Position numbers and translations under genes: made by a program. Below are positions 51,299 through 60,622 of a stretch of DNA of 64,000 nt, in pieces (position 1 is the first letter of the stretch; each line of letters begins with the position of its first letter). This DNA comes from Bradyrhizobium sp. Ec3.3 (GTDB lineage Bacteria; Pseudomonadota; Alphaproteobacteria; Rhizobiales; Xanthobacteraceae): positions 1-64,000 of the forward strand of contig NZ_AXAS01000021.1 of NCBI RefSeq assembly GCF_000472925.1, read 5' to 3'. The notes under the pieces were generated by a model. That model did not search any database and was not told the origin of the DNA. It was given only the letters and a program-made list of their open reading frames with translations.

Positions 51299-51880
51299 GT
51301 GAGACGGACCTTGAGCGAACAACGGGTGGCTTCGGATGAAGTCCTGATCGCGTGGATCGCGCAAGGCGACCGGCGCGCCATGCAGGTGCTGTACGGACGG
51401 CACCATGTCAGGGTATTCAGTTTCGGGCTTCGGCTCGTCCACGACGAACAGGTTGCGGAAGATCTCATCAGCGAGGTCTTTCTCGACGTCTGGCGTCGGG
51501 CTGGCAAGTTTGAAGGCCGATCTGCTGTCTCAACCTGGCTGCTGGCGATTACGCGCTTCAAGGCCCTCTCGGCGCTACGGCGCAGGAGGGACCTTACGTT
51601 GGAAGACGAGGCTGCCCACGCGATCGAGGACACGTCCGACGACCCGGAAGTGGCCACGACGAAGAAGGATACCGGCGAAGCGTTGCGCAAGTGCCTGGGC
51701 GGGCTTTCGCCGGAGCACCGGGAGATTGTCGATCTCGTCTACTACCACGAGAAAGCCCTGGAAGAGGTGGCCGAAACCGTCGGGATTCCGGAGAACACCG
51801 TGAAAACGCGCTTGTTCTACGCGCGGAAAAAACTGGCCGAGTTGCTGAAGGCTGCCGGCGTTGAACAAGGTTGGCGATGA
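51299..51880 (+). CDS. ECF-type RNA polymerase sigma factor
   Basis: 193 residues from GTG 51299, chosen because VRRTLSEQRVASDEVLI lines up with the start of related rhizobial sigma factors. The frame is open back to ATG 51152 through the ABC relic, so a longer fusion protein is possible. Region 2 is YGRHHVRVFSFGLRLV through LISEVFLDVWRRA, and region 4 is LSPEHREIVDLVYYHEKALEEVAETVGIPENTVKTRLFYARKKL. A short ECF-like factor with no recognisable anti-sigma partner left: the following gene is broken. Its own promoter appears to be lost, since homology to the ABC gene runs right up to its start. Confidence 0.85.
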   Translation: MRRTLSEQRVASDEVLIAWIAQGDRRAMQVLYGRHHVRVFSFGLRLVHDEQVAEDLISEVFLDVWRRAGKFEGRSAVSTWLLAITRFKALSALRRRRDLTLEDEAAHAIEDTSDDPEVATTKKDTGEALRKCLGGLSPEHREIVDLVYYHEKALEEVAETVGIPENTVKTRLFYARKKLAELLKAAGVEQGWR

Positions 51881-51889
51881 GGGGATCGA

Positions 51890-52093
51890 GCAAAAAGGTG
51901 CTGGAAGAAGACGGAAGACGCCAATGAAGTCGAGCTACTGCTTCCAGGGTACGCCGGGGCCTGCTGAACGTGCGCGCTGGGTCGAGGAGGGGCTGACTCG
52001 TGATCCCGCTCGCCGGCGAATATGCCGTTATCCGCGAGGAACATGCCGAGACCATCGCTTGGGTCGGCGCTTGCGATTCGGTGATCAGACGAT
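51890..52093 (+). pseudogene. anti-sigma factor relic
   Basis: Pieces of a membrane-anchored anti-sigma family can be read only by changing frames: NEVELLLP, then VEEGLTRDP, then LAGEYAVIREEHAETI, with stops and shifts between. In related bacteria the intact gene follows this sigma factor directly. No membrane segment remains. A short clean frame at 52092-52187 (MSKGDLTNLI) is not recognised. Confidence 0.7.
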
Positions 52094-52229
52094 GAGCAAG
52101 GGCGATCTCACCAACCTGATCAACAGAGTTTCAAGCGAGAAGATCGTCAATCTCGCCGTGAGCATAGCCTCTGGTTTTCCACTTTAGTCTCGCCGTCAAT
52201 GAGCCGAACGACTTTAAGAGGCTTGTCGC

Positions 52230-52306
52230 GGCAAAGGTTTGCGACCGCTGATCAGCGTCCCGTCCAGATCGACGAGATAGCTCCGTGTCCGCACTCCTGA
52301 TCCACG
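52230..52306 (-). pseudogene. fragment of the HAD-IIA phosphatase gene
   Basis: On the minus strand it reads YLVDLDGTLISGRKPL, the motif I region of the HAD gene at 50348-51064, and then ends at the break with the sigma segment. It is part of the second direct repeat. Confidence 0.85.
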
Positions 52307-52542
52307 TTCCACCTTTCCGCCTCGGATTATTGACTGAGCTTTATTCAGCTCGTAACTAGACAATTACTGAGACAAATTCATGAAACTGTCATCCGACGGT
52401 GCCAATGATGCGGCGGCATGGAGGCGGCAGATGGCACGGATTTCGGTCGAGAACATAAGCAAGGCGTTCCGTCAGGCGGACGTCTTGAACGACGTGTCGC
52501 TCGACATCGCCCATGGTGAATTCCTGACGCTGGTCGGTCCGT
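52230..52542. repeat. direct repeat 2, right copy of duplicated HAD/ABC junction
   Basis: Right-hand copy of the junction described at 50988-51293. It runs from the HAD fragment through the shared promoter region into the intact ugpC-like gene. The two copies are about 1.24 kb apart and bracket the sigma/anti-sigma segment. Confidence 0.9.
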
Positions 52543-53606
52543 CCGGTTGCGGCAAGACCACGTTGTTGCGCATCATCGCCGGTTTCGAAGACCAGGACAG
52601 CGGCAGCATTCGGATCGGTGACCGCTGCGTCGACGCCTTGCGGCCGAAGCAGCGCGACCTGGCGATGGTGTTTCAGTCCTATGCGCTGTACCCGCACATG
52701 ACGGTTGCGAAGAACGTCGCGCTTCCGTTGACCATGCGCCGCATGAATGTCTTGCAGCGGCTGCCGCTGATCGGTCGCATAATGCCCGGGGCAGGCGAGG
52801 CTCGGCGAGCGATCGCCGCCGACGTGTGCGCCGTCACGTCGGCGCTTGGCATTGACCATCTGCACGATCGCAGGCCATCGCAGCTTTCCGGCGGCCAGCG
52901 TCAGCGCGTCGCACTCGCGCGTGCCATGGTGCGCCAGCCGCTTGCCTTCCTGATGGACGAGCCGCTGTCCAATCTCGATGCAAAGATGCGCCTGCAAGCG
53001 CGTGCGGAGATCGCCGAACTGCATCATCGCCTCGGGGCGACGTTCATCTACGTGACCCACGATCAGGCTGAAGCGATGACCATGTCCGATCGTGTCGCCG
53101 TGATGATGGGCGGCCGCCTGCTCCAGGTTGCTCCGCCGCAACAGGTCTATGACGATCCGGCGACGATCGAGATCGCCCGCTTCATCGGGACACCGGAGAT
53201 CAACGTCATTCCAGCGACGGTGCGCGCCGATGGTTGCGTCGAAGTACTGGGCCGCTCCTGGCCGATATCGGCGCGGGTCGATGCCGGCGCGCCGGTTTCA
53301 CTCGCGATCCGTCCCGAAGCGTGGACGCTCGAAGACGAGAATGCTCGCGGAGCCGAGCTGACCGGCACGGTGCGGCATTTCGAGCCGCTGGGTTCGGAAA
53401 CGCTCGTTTATGTGGGGGTCGAGAACCTCGCGTCCGCCGTCGTGATGCGCGCTGATCCCGTGGATGCGGCTAGGCTCGCGGTCGGGCGCCGCGTTCGCAT
53501 TTGGGCGGATCCATCGCGTGTCCTCCTGTTCGACGCGACGGGCCGGCGCGTTCGGGCAACGGCGAGCAACGCCGTGTCGCGTCTTGCCGAGGTGCGTCAT
53601 GGCTGA
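52431..53606 (+). CDS. ABC transporter ATPase (UgpC/MalK-like)
   Basis: 391 residues from ATG 52431 (MARISVENI). Walker A GPSGCGKT (36-43), signature QLSGGQRQRVALARAM, Walker B FLMDEPLSNLDA, then a C-terminal TOBE/MalK-type regulatory domain (about 250-391). It has a short insertion in the helical domain (RRMNVLQRLPLIGRIMPGAGEARR) compared with typical UgpC. First gene of an importer operon with two permeases and a Tat-exported binding protein. Confidence 0.92.
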   Translation: MARISVENISKAFRQADVLNDVSLDIAHGEFLTLVGPSGCGKTTLLRIIAGFEDQDSGSIRIGDRCVDALRPKQRDLAMVFQSYALYPHMTVAKNVALPLTMRRMNVLQRLPLIGRIMPGAGEARRAIAADVCAVTSALGIDHLHDRRPSQLSGGQRQRVALARAMVRQPLAFLMDEPLSNLDAKMRLQARAEIAELHHRLGATFIYVTHDQAEAMTMSDRVAVMMGGRLLQVAPPQQVYDDPATIEIARFIGTPEINVIPATVRADGCVEVLGRSWPISARVDAGAPVSLAIRPEAWTLEDENARGAELTGTVRHFEPLGSETLVYVGVENLASAVVMRADPVDAARLAVGRRVRIWADPSRVLLFDATGRRVRATASNAVSRLAEVRHG

Positions 53607-54540
53607 GGCGGGGACGTTGAAGGCACCGAGCGCTTCGGCTCATGCTGGAACGGCGCGCCCCGCAGGCCTGGCGGCAGAGATGCTGGCCGGATGGATACTC
53701 GCATCGCCTGCGGTGATGCTGATGTGGCTGCTGCTGCTGGGGCCAGCCGTAGCAGTCGTCGTTCTCTCCTTCACCGATTGGACGTTCGGTGCGCCGACGA
53801 TCGCCTGGGTCGGGCTTGGCAATTACGCCGAGATGCTCGCGGACCCGTCGTTCTGGGTCTCGCTGAAGAATACGCTGCTTTACGTCTCGTTCTCCGTGCC
53901 GCTTTCGGTACTGCTTGGATTGCTGGTGGCGCTCCTGATCGAGGCGGGGACGTCGTTGCGCGGGTTTTACCGCGCAGTCTATTTCCTGCCGGTCACCGCG
54001 ACGCTGCTGGCGATGGCCTTCGTATTCCAGTTCGCGTTCCATCCGACGATCGGCGTCGTCAATCAGCTCTTCGCGGTCCTTGGGTTGCCGACGCTCGACT
54101 GGCTGAAGACGCCGTCTACGGCGCTCTACGCGCTCGGCGTCATCGGGATCTGGCAAGCTGTCGGCCTTAATATGGTGCTGTTCCTTGCTGGCCTGAAAGC
54201 CATCCCGCGCGACCTTTACGAGGCTGCTGCGCTCGACGGTGTCGACGGCGCCTGGGAGCGTTTTCGGCTGGTCACCTGGCCACTGCTCGGCCCGGCCGCC
54301 GTGTTTGTCGTGACGATCACATCGATCCGGTCATTCCAGGTCTTCGACACCATCGCGGTCCTTACGCAAGGCGGCCCCAACAAGTCCACCAGCGTGCTGC
54401 TCTTCCAGATGTACCAGGAGGGCTTCTCTTTCCTGCGCTCGGCCTACGCGGCGGCGCTTACCTGTGTGTTCCTGGGGATCGTGCTGCTGCTGACGCTGGT
54501 GCAGACCACTCTTCTCGACAAGCGCGCGCACTACGGATGA
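53599..54540 (+). CDS. ABC permease, UgpA/MalF-like
   Basis: 313 residues from ATG 53599, overlapping the ATPase by eight bases. A long hydrophilic N-terminus precedes about six helices (WILASPAVMLMWLLLLGPAVAVVVLSF at the start). The coupling loop is YEAAALDGVDGAWERFRLVTWPLLGP. Sugar or glycerol-phosphate class. Confidence 0.92.
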   Translation: MAEAGTLKAPSASAHAGTARPAGLAAEMLAGWILASPAVMLMWLLLLGPAVAVVVLSFTDWTFGAPTIAWVGLGNYAEMLADPSFWVSLKNTLLYVSFSVPLSVLLGLLVALLIEAGTSLRGFYRAVYFLPVTATLLAMAFVFQFAFHPTIGVVNQLFAVLGLPTLDWLKTPSTALYALGVIGIWQAVGLNMVLFLAGLKAIPRDLYEAAALDGVDGAWERFRLVTWPLLGPAAVFVVTITSIRSFQVFDTIAVLTQGGPNKSTSVLLFQMYQEGFSFLRSAYAAALTCVFLGIVLLLTLVQTTLLDKRAHYG

Positions 54541-55388
54541 CGCGGATGAAGGGTAGAACGAATCTCGCAGGTCTTGGCTTCGGACTTTTCCGGCATCTCG
54601 TGCTCGGGGCTGGCGCGATCCTGATGCTCGCACCTTTCATCCTGATGGTGTCGATCAGCCTGAAGACGCAAGGGGAGATCTATGCACCGCATTTCCATCT
54701 GCTGCCGGATGGCTGGAACGGGCTGTCGAACTATGCGGCGGCCTTCACCAAGCAGCCGCTCGGGCGCTACCTGCTCAACGGCCTCTTCGTCGGCGCCTGC
54801 ATCTTTGTAGCTCAGGTTGCCCTTGCGCTGCCTTGCGCCTACGCGCTGGCGAAGCTCCGGTGGCACGGGCGCGAGACGACCTTCGTCCTCGTGCTGGCCG
54901 GTCTCCTCGTCCCGCCCCAGGTCACCGCGATCCCGATCTACGTCATGCTGTGGAAGTTCGGCATACTGGACAGCTATCTTGCGCTGATTCTGCCGTCCTC
55001 GATCTCGGTCTTCGGCATCTTCCTGATGCGGCAGTTCTTCCGCACCGTGCCTGACGATCTCCTCGACGCGGCGCGGCTCGACGGTCTCTCCGAGTTCGCC
55101 ATCGTTTGGCGCATCATGCTGCCGACCGCGATCCCCGCGCTGGTGTCGTTCGGAATCCTCTCGCTGGTATGGCATTGGAACGACTTCTTCTGGCCATTGA
55201 TCGTCATCCAGTCCGAGCAGCTGGCGCCGCCGCCGCTCGGCATTCTCTTCTTCGCCAATGCCGAGGCCGGCACCAACTACGGCTACCTCATGGCCGCGGC
55301 GGTCGTGGTCAACGCTCCGCTCGCAGCCGCCTTCCTGTTCGCCCAGCGATGGTTCATCGACAGCATGACCATGACCGCGGTGAAGTGA
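54537..55388 (+). CDS. ABC permease, UgpE/MalG-like
   Basis: 283 residues, overlapping the previous gene by four bases (ATGA). About six helices. The EAA loop is LLDAARLDGLSEFAIVWRIMLPTAIPALVSFG, and PYALAKLRWHG-type linkers are conserved in MalG-class permeases. The C-terminus ends QRWFIDSMTMTAVK, typical of this family. Confidence 0.92.
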   Translation: MTRMKGRTNLAGLGFGLFRHLVLGAGAILMLAPFILMVSISLKTQGEIYAPHFHLLPDGWNGLSNYAAAFTKQPLGRYLLNGLFVGACIFVAQVALALPCAYALAKLRWHGRETTFVLVLAGLLVPPQVTAIPIYVMLWKFGILDSYLALILPSSISVFGIFLMRQFFRTVPDDLLDAARLDGLSEFAIVWRIMLPTAIPALVSFGILSLVWHWNDFFWPLIVIQSEQLAPPPLGILFFANAEAGTNYGYLMAAAVVVNAPLAAAFLFAQRWFIDSMTMTAVK

Positions 55389-55429
55389 AGGCGAAAAGCC
55401 GATCAAGCTCCAGAGACAAGGAAACGAAC

Positions 55430-56722
55430 ATGAAGCGCTCCCGACGACAGTTTCTCGCCAACGCCGCCGCGGTTGCCGGCACCGTCGCCATGCCGTCCTT
55501 TCTCCGCGCTCAATCCGCTGTCACCGAAATAAGCGTCGCCTACTCGATACCGGTGCTGTTCAAGGATTTGATGGAATCCCTGGCGAAGGAGTTCCAGGCC
55601 AAGAATCCATCGGTCAAGGTGACGCTGCGCGCGCCGGAGAACGGCTATGAGGAGATCATGCAGCGCAACCTGCGTGATGCCGTGACCAACTCGCTGCCCG
55701 ATGTCGCTTTCCACGGCCTCAACCGTCAGCGCACGCTCGACGAGCGCGGCATTCCGGTCGACCTCGCGCCGTTGCTGGCGGCCGATCCCGAGACCAAGGA
55801 TCTCGGGTTCTCGCCGACGCTGCTATCGCTCGGCCAGGTCGGCGGCAAGCAGACCGGCATCGGCTTTGCCCTGTCGACGCCGATCCTCTACTACAATGCC
55901 GATCTGGTGAAGGCAGCCGGCGGCGATCCCGACAAGCTGCCGACGAGCTGGGACGAGGTCATCAAGCTCGCCGCGGCGATGCATGACCCCGCCAAGAATA
56001 TCACGGGCATCTTCTACGACTGGACGATTACCGGCAATTGGGGCTGGCAGGCGCTGGTGCGGTCGCATGGCGGCGCCTTCCTTGACGACAGCGAGGCCAA
56101 GGTGCGCTTCACCGAGGCTGCGGGGCGCGAAGGCGTCCGCGTGCTGCGCAGCCTGGTCGACGTCGGCAAGATGCCCGACATCAAGCCCGAGGTCATGTTT
56201 CAGGATATGTTCGCCGGCCGCATGGGCATCTCCATGCAATCGACGGCGCAACTCGGGCGCTACAATCGCGAGATTGGCGGGCGCTTTCGCCTGGCCTGCG
56301 GCCGTTATCCCCTATCTGCTCCGAATGCCCGGCTGCCGGCCGGTGGTAACGTCGCAATGATGTTCACCAAGGATTCCGCCAAGCAGAAGGCGGCATGGGA
56401 ATTCATCAAGTTTGCGACCGGCCCGGTCGGCGCGACCATGATGGTGAACGCGACCGGTTACATGCCGGCGACCTCGATTCCTGCACAGCGGGAGGATCTG
56501 CTCGCGAAATTCTACCGCGACAATCCGAACCACATGATCTCGATCCGCCAGCAGGACGCGATCACCGGATGGTATGCGTTCCCGGGCCAGAACGCGCTGA
56601 GGATCACCGATACGATCAATGATCATCTGCAGACCGTCGTGGCGAAGAGAGGCGACGCTGACCCAACGCTCGACGAGATGGGAAAAGCTGTACAGGCCTT
56701 GCTGCCTCGGAAGCAGGGCTGA
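55430..56722 (+). CDS. ABC binding protein, UgpB-like, Tat-exported
   Basis: 430 residues from ATG 55430. The N-terminus SRRQFLANAAAVAGTVAMPSFLRA has a twin-arginine motif, so it is exported folded. The mature part is a SBP_bac_8 fold (VKVTLRAPENGYEEIMQRNLRD, NSLPDVAFHGLNRQRTLDERG, WGWQALVRSHGGAFLDD). UgpB-like proteins bind glycerol-3-phosphate or related phosphodiesters; sugars are also possible. A metallophosphoesterase gene follows, favouring a phosphoester substrate. Confidence 0.9.
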   Translation: MKRSRRQFLANAAAVAGTVAMPSFLRAQSAVTEISVAYSIPVLFKDLMESLAKEFQAKNPSVKVTLRAPENGYEEIMQRNLRDAVTNSLPDVAFHGLNRQRTLDERGIPVDLAPLLAADPETKDLGFSPTLLSLGQVGGKQTGIGFALSTPILYYNADLVKAAGGDPDKLPTSWDEVIKLAAAMHDPAKNITGIFYDWTITGNWGWQALVRSHGGAFLDDSEAKVRFTEAAGREGVRVLRSLVDVGKMPDIKPEVMFQDMFAGRMGISMQSTAQLGRYNREIGGRFRLACGRYPLSAPNARLPAGGNVAMMFTKDSAKQKAAWEFIKFATGPVGATMMVNATGYMPATSIPAQREDLLAKFYRDNPNHMISIRQQDAITGWYAFPGQNALRITDTINDHLQTVVAKRGDADPTLDEMGKAVQALLPRKQG

Positions 56723-56745
56723 CGGTCGCCAGCGAGAATTTGATC

Positions 56746-57603
56746 ATGACCCGCACACGCCTTGCGATCGTTTCCGATATTCACCACGGCCGAGACGCTC
56801 TCACCAAGAAGGGCTCGGCCGCGCTCCCGTTGCTCGAGCGCTTCATCAGCGATGTCGACAAGGGTGATTTCACCGCCGTGATCGACCTTGGCGATCGCAT
56901 TTCCGATGAAAGTTCAGCACGCGACCGCGAGCTTCAGGCCGATGTAGCCCGGTTGTTCGGGGCTGTGCGCATCCCGCGTCACCACGTCAGCGGCAATCAC
57001 GATCACGCGATGCTCAGTGCGGCTGAGAACGAGGCGATCCTGGGAGCCTCGACGTCATCTCGCTCTGCGCTTGTCGGCGACGTGCGGATCGTCTTCTGGC
57101 AGCCCGATGTGAGCCTGACGCTTGAACGCGGCTTTCATCTTGCTGCAGGCGATCTGCGCGAGCTTTCGGATCTTCTCGAAGCCGACGACCGGCCGACATT
57201 GCTCGTGAGCCACGTGCCGCTCTCCGGGCATGCCCAGATCGGCAACTACTATTTTGAAAACAATCCGGGGCATTCCACCTACGCCGAGATCGCTGACATC
57301 CGGCGGGTCATTGCCGCTGCTCCGTGCCCGATCGTCGCGCTCGCAGGTCATGTCCACTGGAATACGGTGAGCACCGTGGACGGCACGCCGCACATCACGC
57401 TGCAATCGTTGACCGAGAGCTTTACGACCGCGGGCGAGCCGGCCGGGACGACCGCCGTCCTGGAGATCGAGGGCGACGTTCTAACGTGGAGCGTGGGTGG
57501 TCGCGATCCCTTCGCGGTGACGCTGCCGTGGCGCCATGCCAAATCGAAATGGACGGCGCCGCTTCCCGATTTTGCAACGATAGTGGATCAAGTCCGTCGA
57601 TAA
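56746..57603 (+). CDS. metallophosphoesterase
   Basis: 285 residues from ATG 56746. Calcineurin-like metal motifs are in order: VSDIHHG, DLGDRI (residues about 46-51), SGNHDHA, SHVPLSGHA and LAGHVHWN. It is a cytoplasmic two-metal phosphodiesterase or phosphatase. It sits 23 bases behind the UgpB-like gene, so the operon probably imports a phosphoester and cleaves it inside, with the HAD-IIA enzyme as a second hydrolase. Confidence 0.9.
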   Translation: MTRTRLAIVSDIHHGRDALTKKGSAALPLLERFISDVDKGDFTAVIDLGDRISDESSARDRELQADVARLFGAVRIPRHHVSGNHDHAMLSAAENEAILGASTSSRSALVGDVRIVFWQPDVSLTLERGFHLAAGDLRELSDLLEADDRPTLLVSHVPLSGHAQIGNYYFENNPGHSTYAEIADIRRVIAAAPCPIVALAGHVHWNTVSTVDGTPHITLQSLTESFTTAGEPAGTTAVLEIEGDVLTWSVGGRDPFAVTLPWRHAKSKWTAPLPDFATIVDQVRR

Positions 57604-58285
57604 CCTCGTTGACACAAACGCCGGTGGAACCGTTTTATTCCGATCAGCGAACACGCGCGTCGTCACTTCACATTTGCTCGCTGCGCCATTGATCCCGCTT
57701 GACAGTTCTATGTCGCGGGAGGAGCATGCCGTTGGTCGCCCAGCGCGACACGCAAAGTCCATGTCATGAGCAAGGGGAGGTCTATGACACCACCTCCGCA
57801 GATCCAGCCGCGTTAAGTGCGATGGAGCTCGTTCGGACTATCGCATAGCGGTAACATCCGCGAACGGCACGCCGGGTCAAGGTGAAGTGGGCCGCATCAG
57901 TGAGGCATGGCCCCTTACCGGCCCGGCGCTGTAATTTTGAGCATTCCGGTTTCTGTCGGCGACGATGGCGCAGCCATTGCCCGGCGAAGCGTTAGATGTT
58001 CTCCTGCGTTCTGGGCAAATCACCAAGTCATCGATCGTAGTCCGGCTCTCCGTCGCGGAGCCTGGGCACGATTGTGTGGTGAGCGCTCGACATTGCCTCG
58101 AAGACGGCGGCCCGGTCGCATACGCGTTGACGTTGTGTGTCATGCGTCGCAGCAAATGCCAAGAGAAAGTCGCCGCAACGGCAAACTTCCGACACAGCAC
58201 CGGGGCGAATAGCGGTGATCCGACATGAACGTACACAAGGCGGTGCCGGTTCTGACACCGCCTTAGCCATTTCTGGGAACTCATC
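57604..58285. other. 682-base stretch without a recognised gene
   Basis: No reading frame here shows a known motif or a good ribosome site. Frames on either strand (for example the plus-strand frame at 57965-58228) look like chance. The last 60 bases contain GGCGGTGccggttctgACACCGCC-like pairing near 58241-58264, a small hairpin ahead of the MscS gene. Confidence 0.4.
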
Positions 58286-60622
58286 GTGTCGCAACGGCTG
58301 TCTTCGGCGCTTCTCGCTGCCTGCGTCTTCCTCGCGATCTCAACTCTTTCCGGTGCTCGCGCCGAACCGGCGCCGCCGCCTGCGACCGGCAATGCTGCAA
58401 CGCTCTCCCCGGAGCAGGCCCGGCGCGCACTGGACACGCTGCAGGACGATCAGAAACGTGCCCGGATGATCGATACGCTGCGCGCAATCGCCAGTGTGTC
58501 GGATCAGCCGCAGGGTGCAACACCCGCGCCCGAGCAGAAGTCGCCCGCTTCGCTGTCAGCCGACGGGCTCGGCGCACAGCTTCTGCTGACGGTCTCGGAG
58601 GAGATCGGCGAGATCTCGCGTCAGGTCGCCGACATGGCGCGGACACTCACGCATTTTCCGGCGTTCTACTACTGGATCGTGCGGACGGCGAATGACCCTG
58701 CCGCCTACAATCTGCTGATCGAGATCGCGTGGAAGCTGGCGCTGGTGTTCGGCTGCGCCTTCTGCGCCGAGTGGCTGATTTTCCGCCTGATCAGGCGTCC
58801 GGTCGCATTCCTGGAGGCGCGCGTGCCGCAGGCTCCGCACGTGCCCACGCAGGCGCTCCCCATCATCGAGCCGCCGTTGTCCGTGGCTGCCGAGCCTGAG
58901 CTGCATCGCCGCCGCGCCAGTCTGGCCCGCGCCTGGCAACTCCTGCTCCGTCTGCCTTTCGTGCTCGGCCGCCTCGTGATCGAATTGCTCCCGGTGTTCG
59001 TCTTTGTCGGCATTGCCACGACGTTGCTGGGAACCGAGATCGGCGAGCCGGCAACCGTCCGCCTCGTCATCCTCGCCGTCGTCAATGCCTATGCGTTCTC
59101 GCGAGGACTGATCTGTCTGGTCCGGGCACTGGCGGGGCCCTTCGGCCTCTTTCCGGTTCGCGCCGAGACCGCCGCCTATATCGAGATCTGGGCGCGGCGC
59201 ATCGTCGGCGTCGGTGTTTCCGGCATCGCCTTTGCCAATGTGGCGCTGCTGCTCGGCCTGCATCGGGCCGGCTATGCCGCCTTGCTGCGCATGGTCATGC
59301 TGATCATGCATCTCTTCATCGTGGTCATCATCCTGCAATGCCGCCGCCAGGTCGCCGAGGCCATTCGCGCGCCGGCCGGCCGGCAGGGCCTTGCGGCAAG
59401 GGTGCGTAATCGCGTTGCCAGCATCTGGCACTATCCTGCGATTGCACTCGATCTGGCGCTGTGGGCGGTCTGGGCGCTCAACATCCAAAACGGCTATTCG
59501 CTGCTGCTCCAGTATTTCGTCGGCACCATCGCGGTTGCGCTGATCACGCGCGTCGCCATCATGGTGACGCTGAGCCTGATCGACCGCGGCTTCCGCATCA
59601 ATCCGGAGATCCTCCAGCGCTTTCCCGGCCTCGAGATCCGCGCCAACCGCTATCTGCCTCTGCTGCGCAAGATCGTCTCGGGTATCATCGCCTTTATCGG
59701 CTTTGTGGCCGTGCTGGAGGTCTGGGGCGTTGATGCCATCGTCTGGTTCTATGGTGGCCAGATCGGCAGCAGGCTCGTGTCCGCCGTCGCGACCATCGGC
59801 ATTGCCGCCGCAATCGCGGCTGCGATATGGGAGGCCAGCAATGCGCTGATGGATCGACAGATCAATGCCCTGTCGCGCGAGGGCCACTACGCCCGCGCGG
59901 CGCGTCTGCGCACGTTTCAACCGATGCTGCGGACGGTGTTGCTCTGCCTGATTGCGACCGTCGTCGGTCTCACCGCGCTGAGCGAGATCGGCGTCAATGT
60001 CGCGCCGCTTCTGGCGGGGGCCGGCATCGTCGGTATCGCAATCGGCTTCGGCTCGCAAAAGCTGGTGCAGGATCTCATCACCGGCCTGTTTCTCCTCCTC
60101 GAGAATACGGTGCAGGTCGGCGACACCGTCAGCGTATCCGGGCTGACGGGGGTGGTCGAAAATGTCTCGATCCGCACCATTCGCCTCCGCGCCGGCGACG
60201 GCTCGGTGCACATCGTGCCGTTCAGCGCGGTGACCACCATTACCAATTCAAGCCGTGGCGCGGGCAATGCATCGGTCAGTGTCAATGTCGCCTACAAGGC
60301 GGATACCGATCGCGCCGGGCAAATCCTCAAGGACATCGTCGATGAAATGCGTCGGGAGCCGGAATTCCGCGCCGCGATCCGCGGCGATCTGGAGCTCTGG
60401 GGCATCGACAAGGTGGACGGCTCCATGGTGTCGATCGTCGGCCAGATCCGTTGCACCGACAGCGGCCGCTGGCCGGTTCAACGCGAGTTCAACCGCCGCA
60501 TGAAGCTGCGCTTCCAGGAAAACGGAATCGAGATTGCTTCCTCCGCGCAGACCATTCTGATGCAGATCGCCGCGCCGGCCGACGCGGCCTCGAACCTGAC
60601 CTTGCGGCGGGCGACCGGCTGA
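58286..60622 (+). CDS. MscS-family mechanosensitive channel, large form
   Basis: 778 residues from GTG 58286. A signal peptide (LLAACVFLAISTLSGARA) leads to a periplasmic helical region (about 40-140). Roughly ten membrane helices follow, ending in the pore helix and MscS beta domain (APLLAGAGIVGIAIGFGSQKLVQDLITGLFLLLENTVQVGD, residues about 571-613). The C-terminal MscS alpha/beta domain ends near 760. Multi-helix MscS proteins release solutes on hypo-osmotic shock; a few act as specific exporters. It is a monocistronic gene. Confidence 0.92.
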   Translation: MSQRLSSALLAACVFLAISTLSGARAEPAPPPATGNAATLSPEQARRALDTLQDDQKRARMIDTLRAIASVSDQPQGATPAPEQKSPASLSADGLGAQLLLTVSEEIGEISRQVADMARTLTHFPAFYYWIVRTANDPAAYNLLIEIAWKLALVFGCAFCAEWLIFRLIRRPVAFLEARVPQAPHVPTQALPIIEPPLSVAAEPELHRRRASLARAWQLLLRLPFVLGRLVIELLPVFVFVGIATTLLGTEIGEPATVRLVILAVVNAYAFSRGLICLVRALAGPFGLFPVRAETAAYIEIWARRIVGVGVSGIAFANVALLLGLHRAGYAALLRMVMLIMHLFIVVIILQCRRQVAEAIRAPAGRQGLAARVRNRVASIWHYPAIALDLALWAVWALNIQNGYSLLLQYFVGTIAVALITRVAIMVTLSLIDRGFRINPEILQRFPGLEIRANRYLPLLRKIVSGIIAFIGFVAVLEVWGVDAIVWFYGGQIGSRLVSAVATIGIAAAIAAAIWEASNALMDRQINALSREGHYARAARLRTFQPMLRTVLLCLIATVVGLTALSEIGVNVAPLLAGAGIVGIAIGFGSQKLVQDLITGLFLLLENTVQVGDTVSVSGLTGVVENVSIRTIRLRAGDGSVHIVPFSAVTTITNSSRGAGNASVSVNVAYKADTDRAGQILKDIVDEMRREPEFRAAIRGDLELWGIDKVDGSMVSIVGQIRCTDSGRWPVQREFNRRMKLRFQENGIEIASSAQTILMQIAAPADAASNLTLRRATG

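Noticed and set aside
53464..53598. Upstream extension of the UgpA-like permease
   Set aside because: It lies within the ATPase C-terminal coding region; ATG 53599 with an eight-base overlap is a normal operon arrangement.
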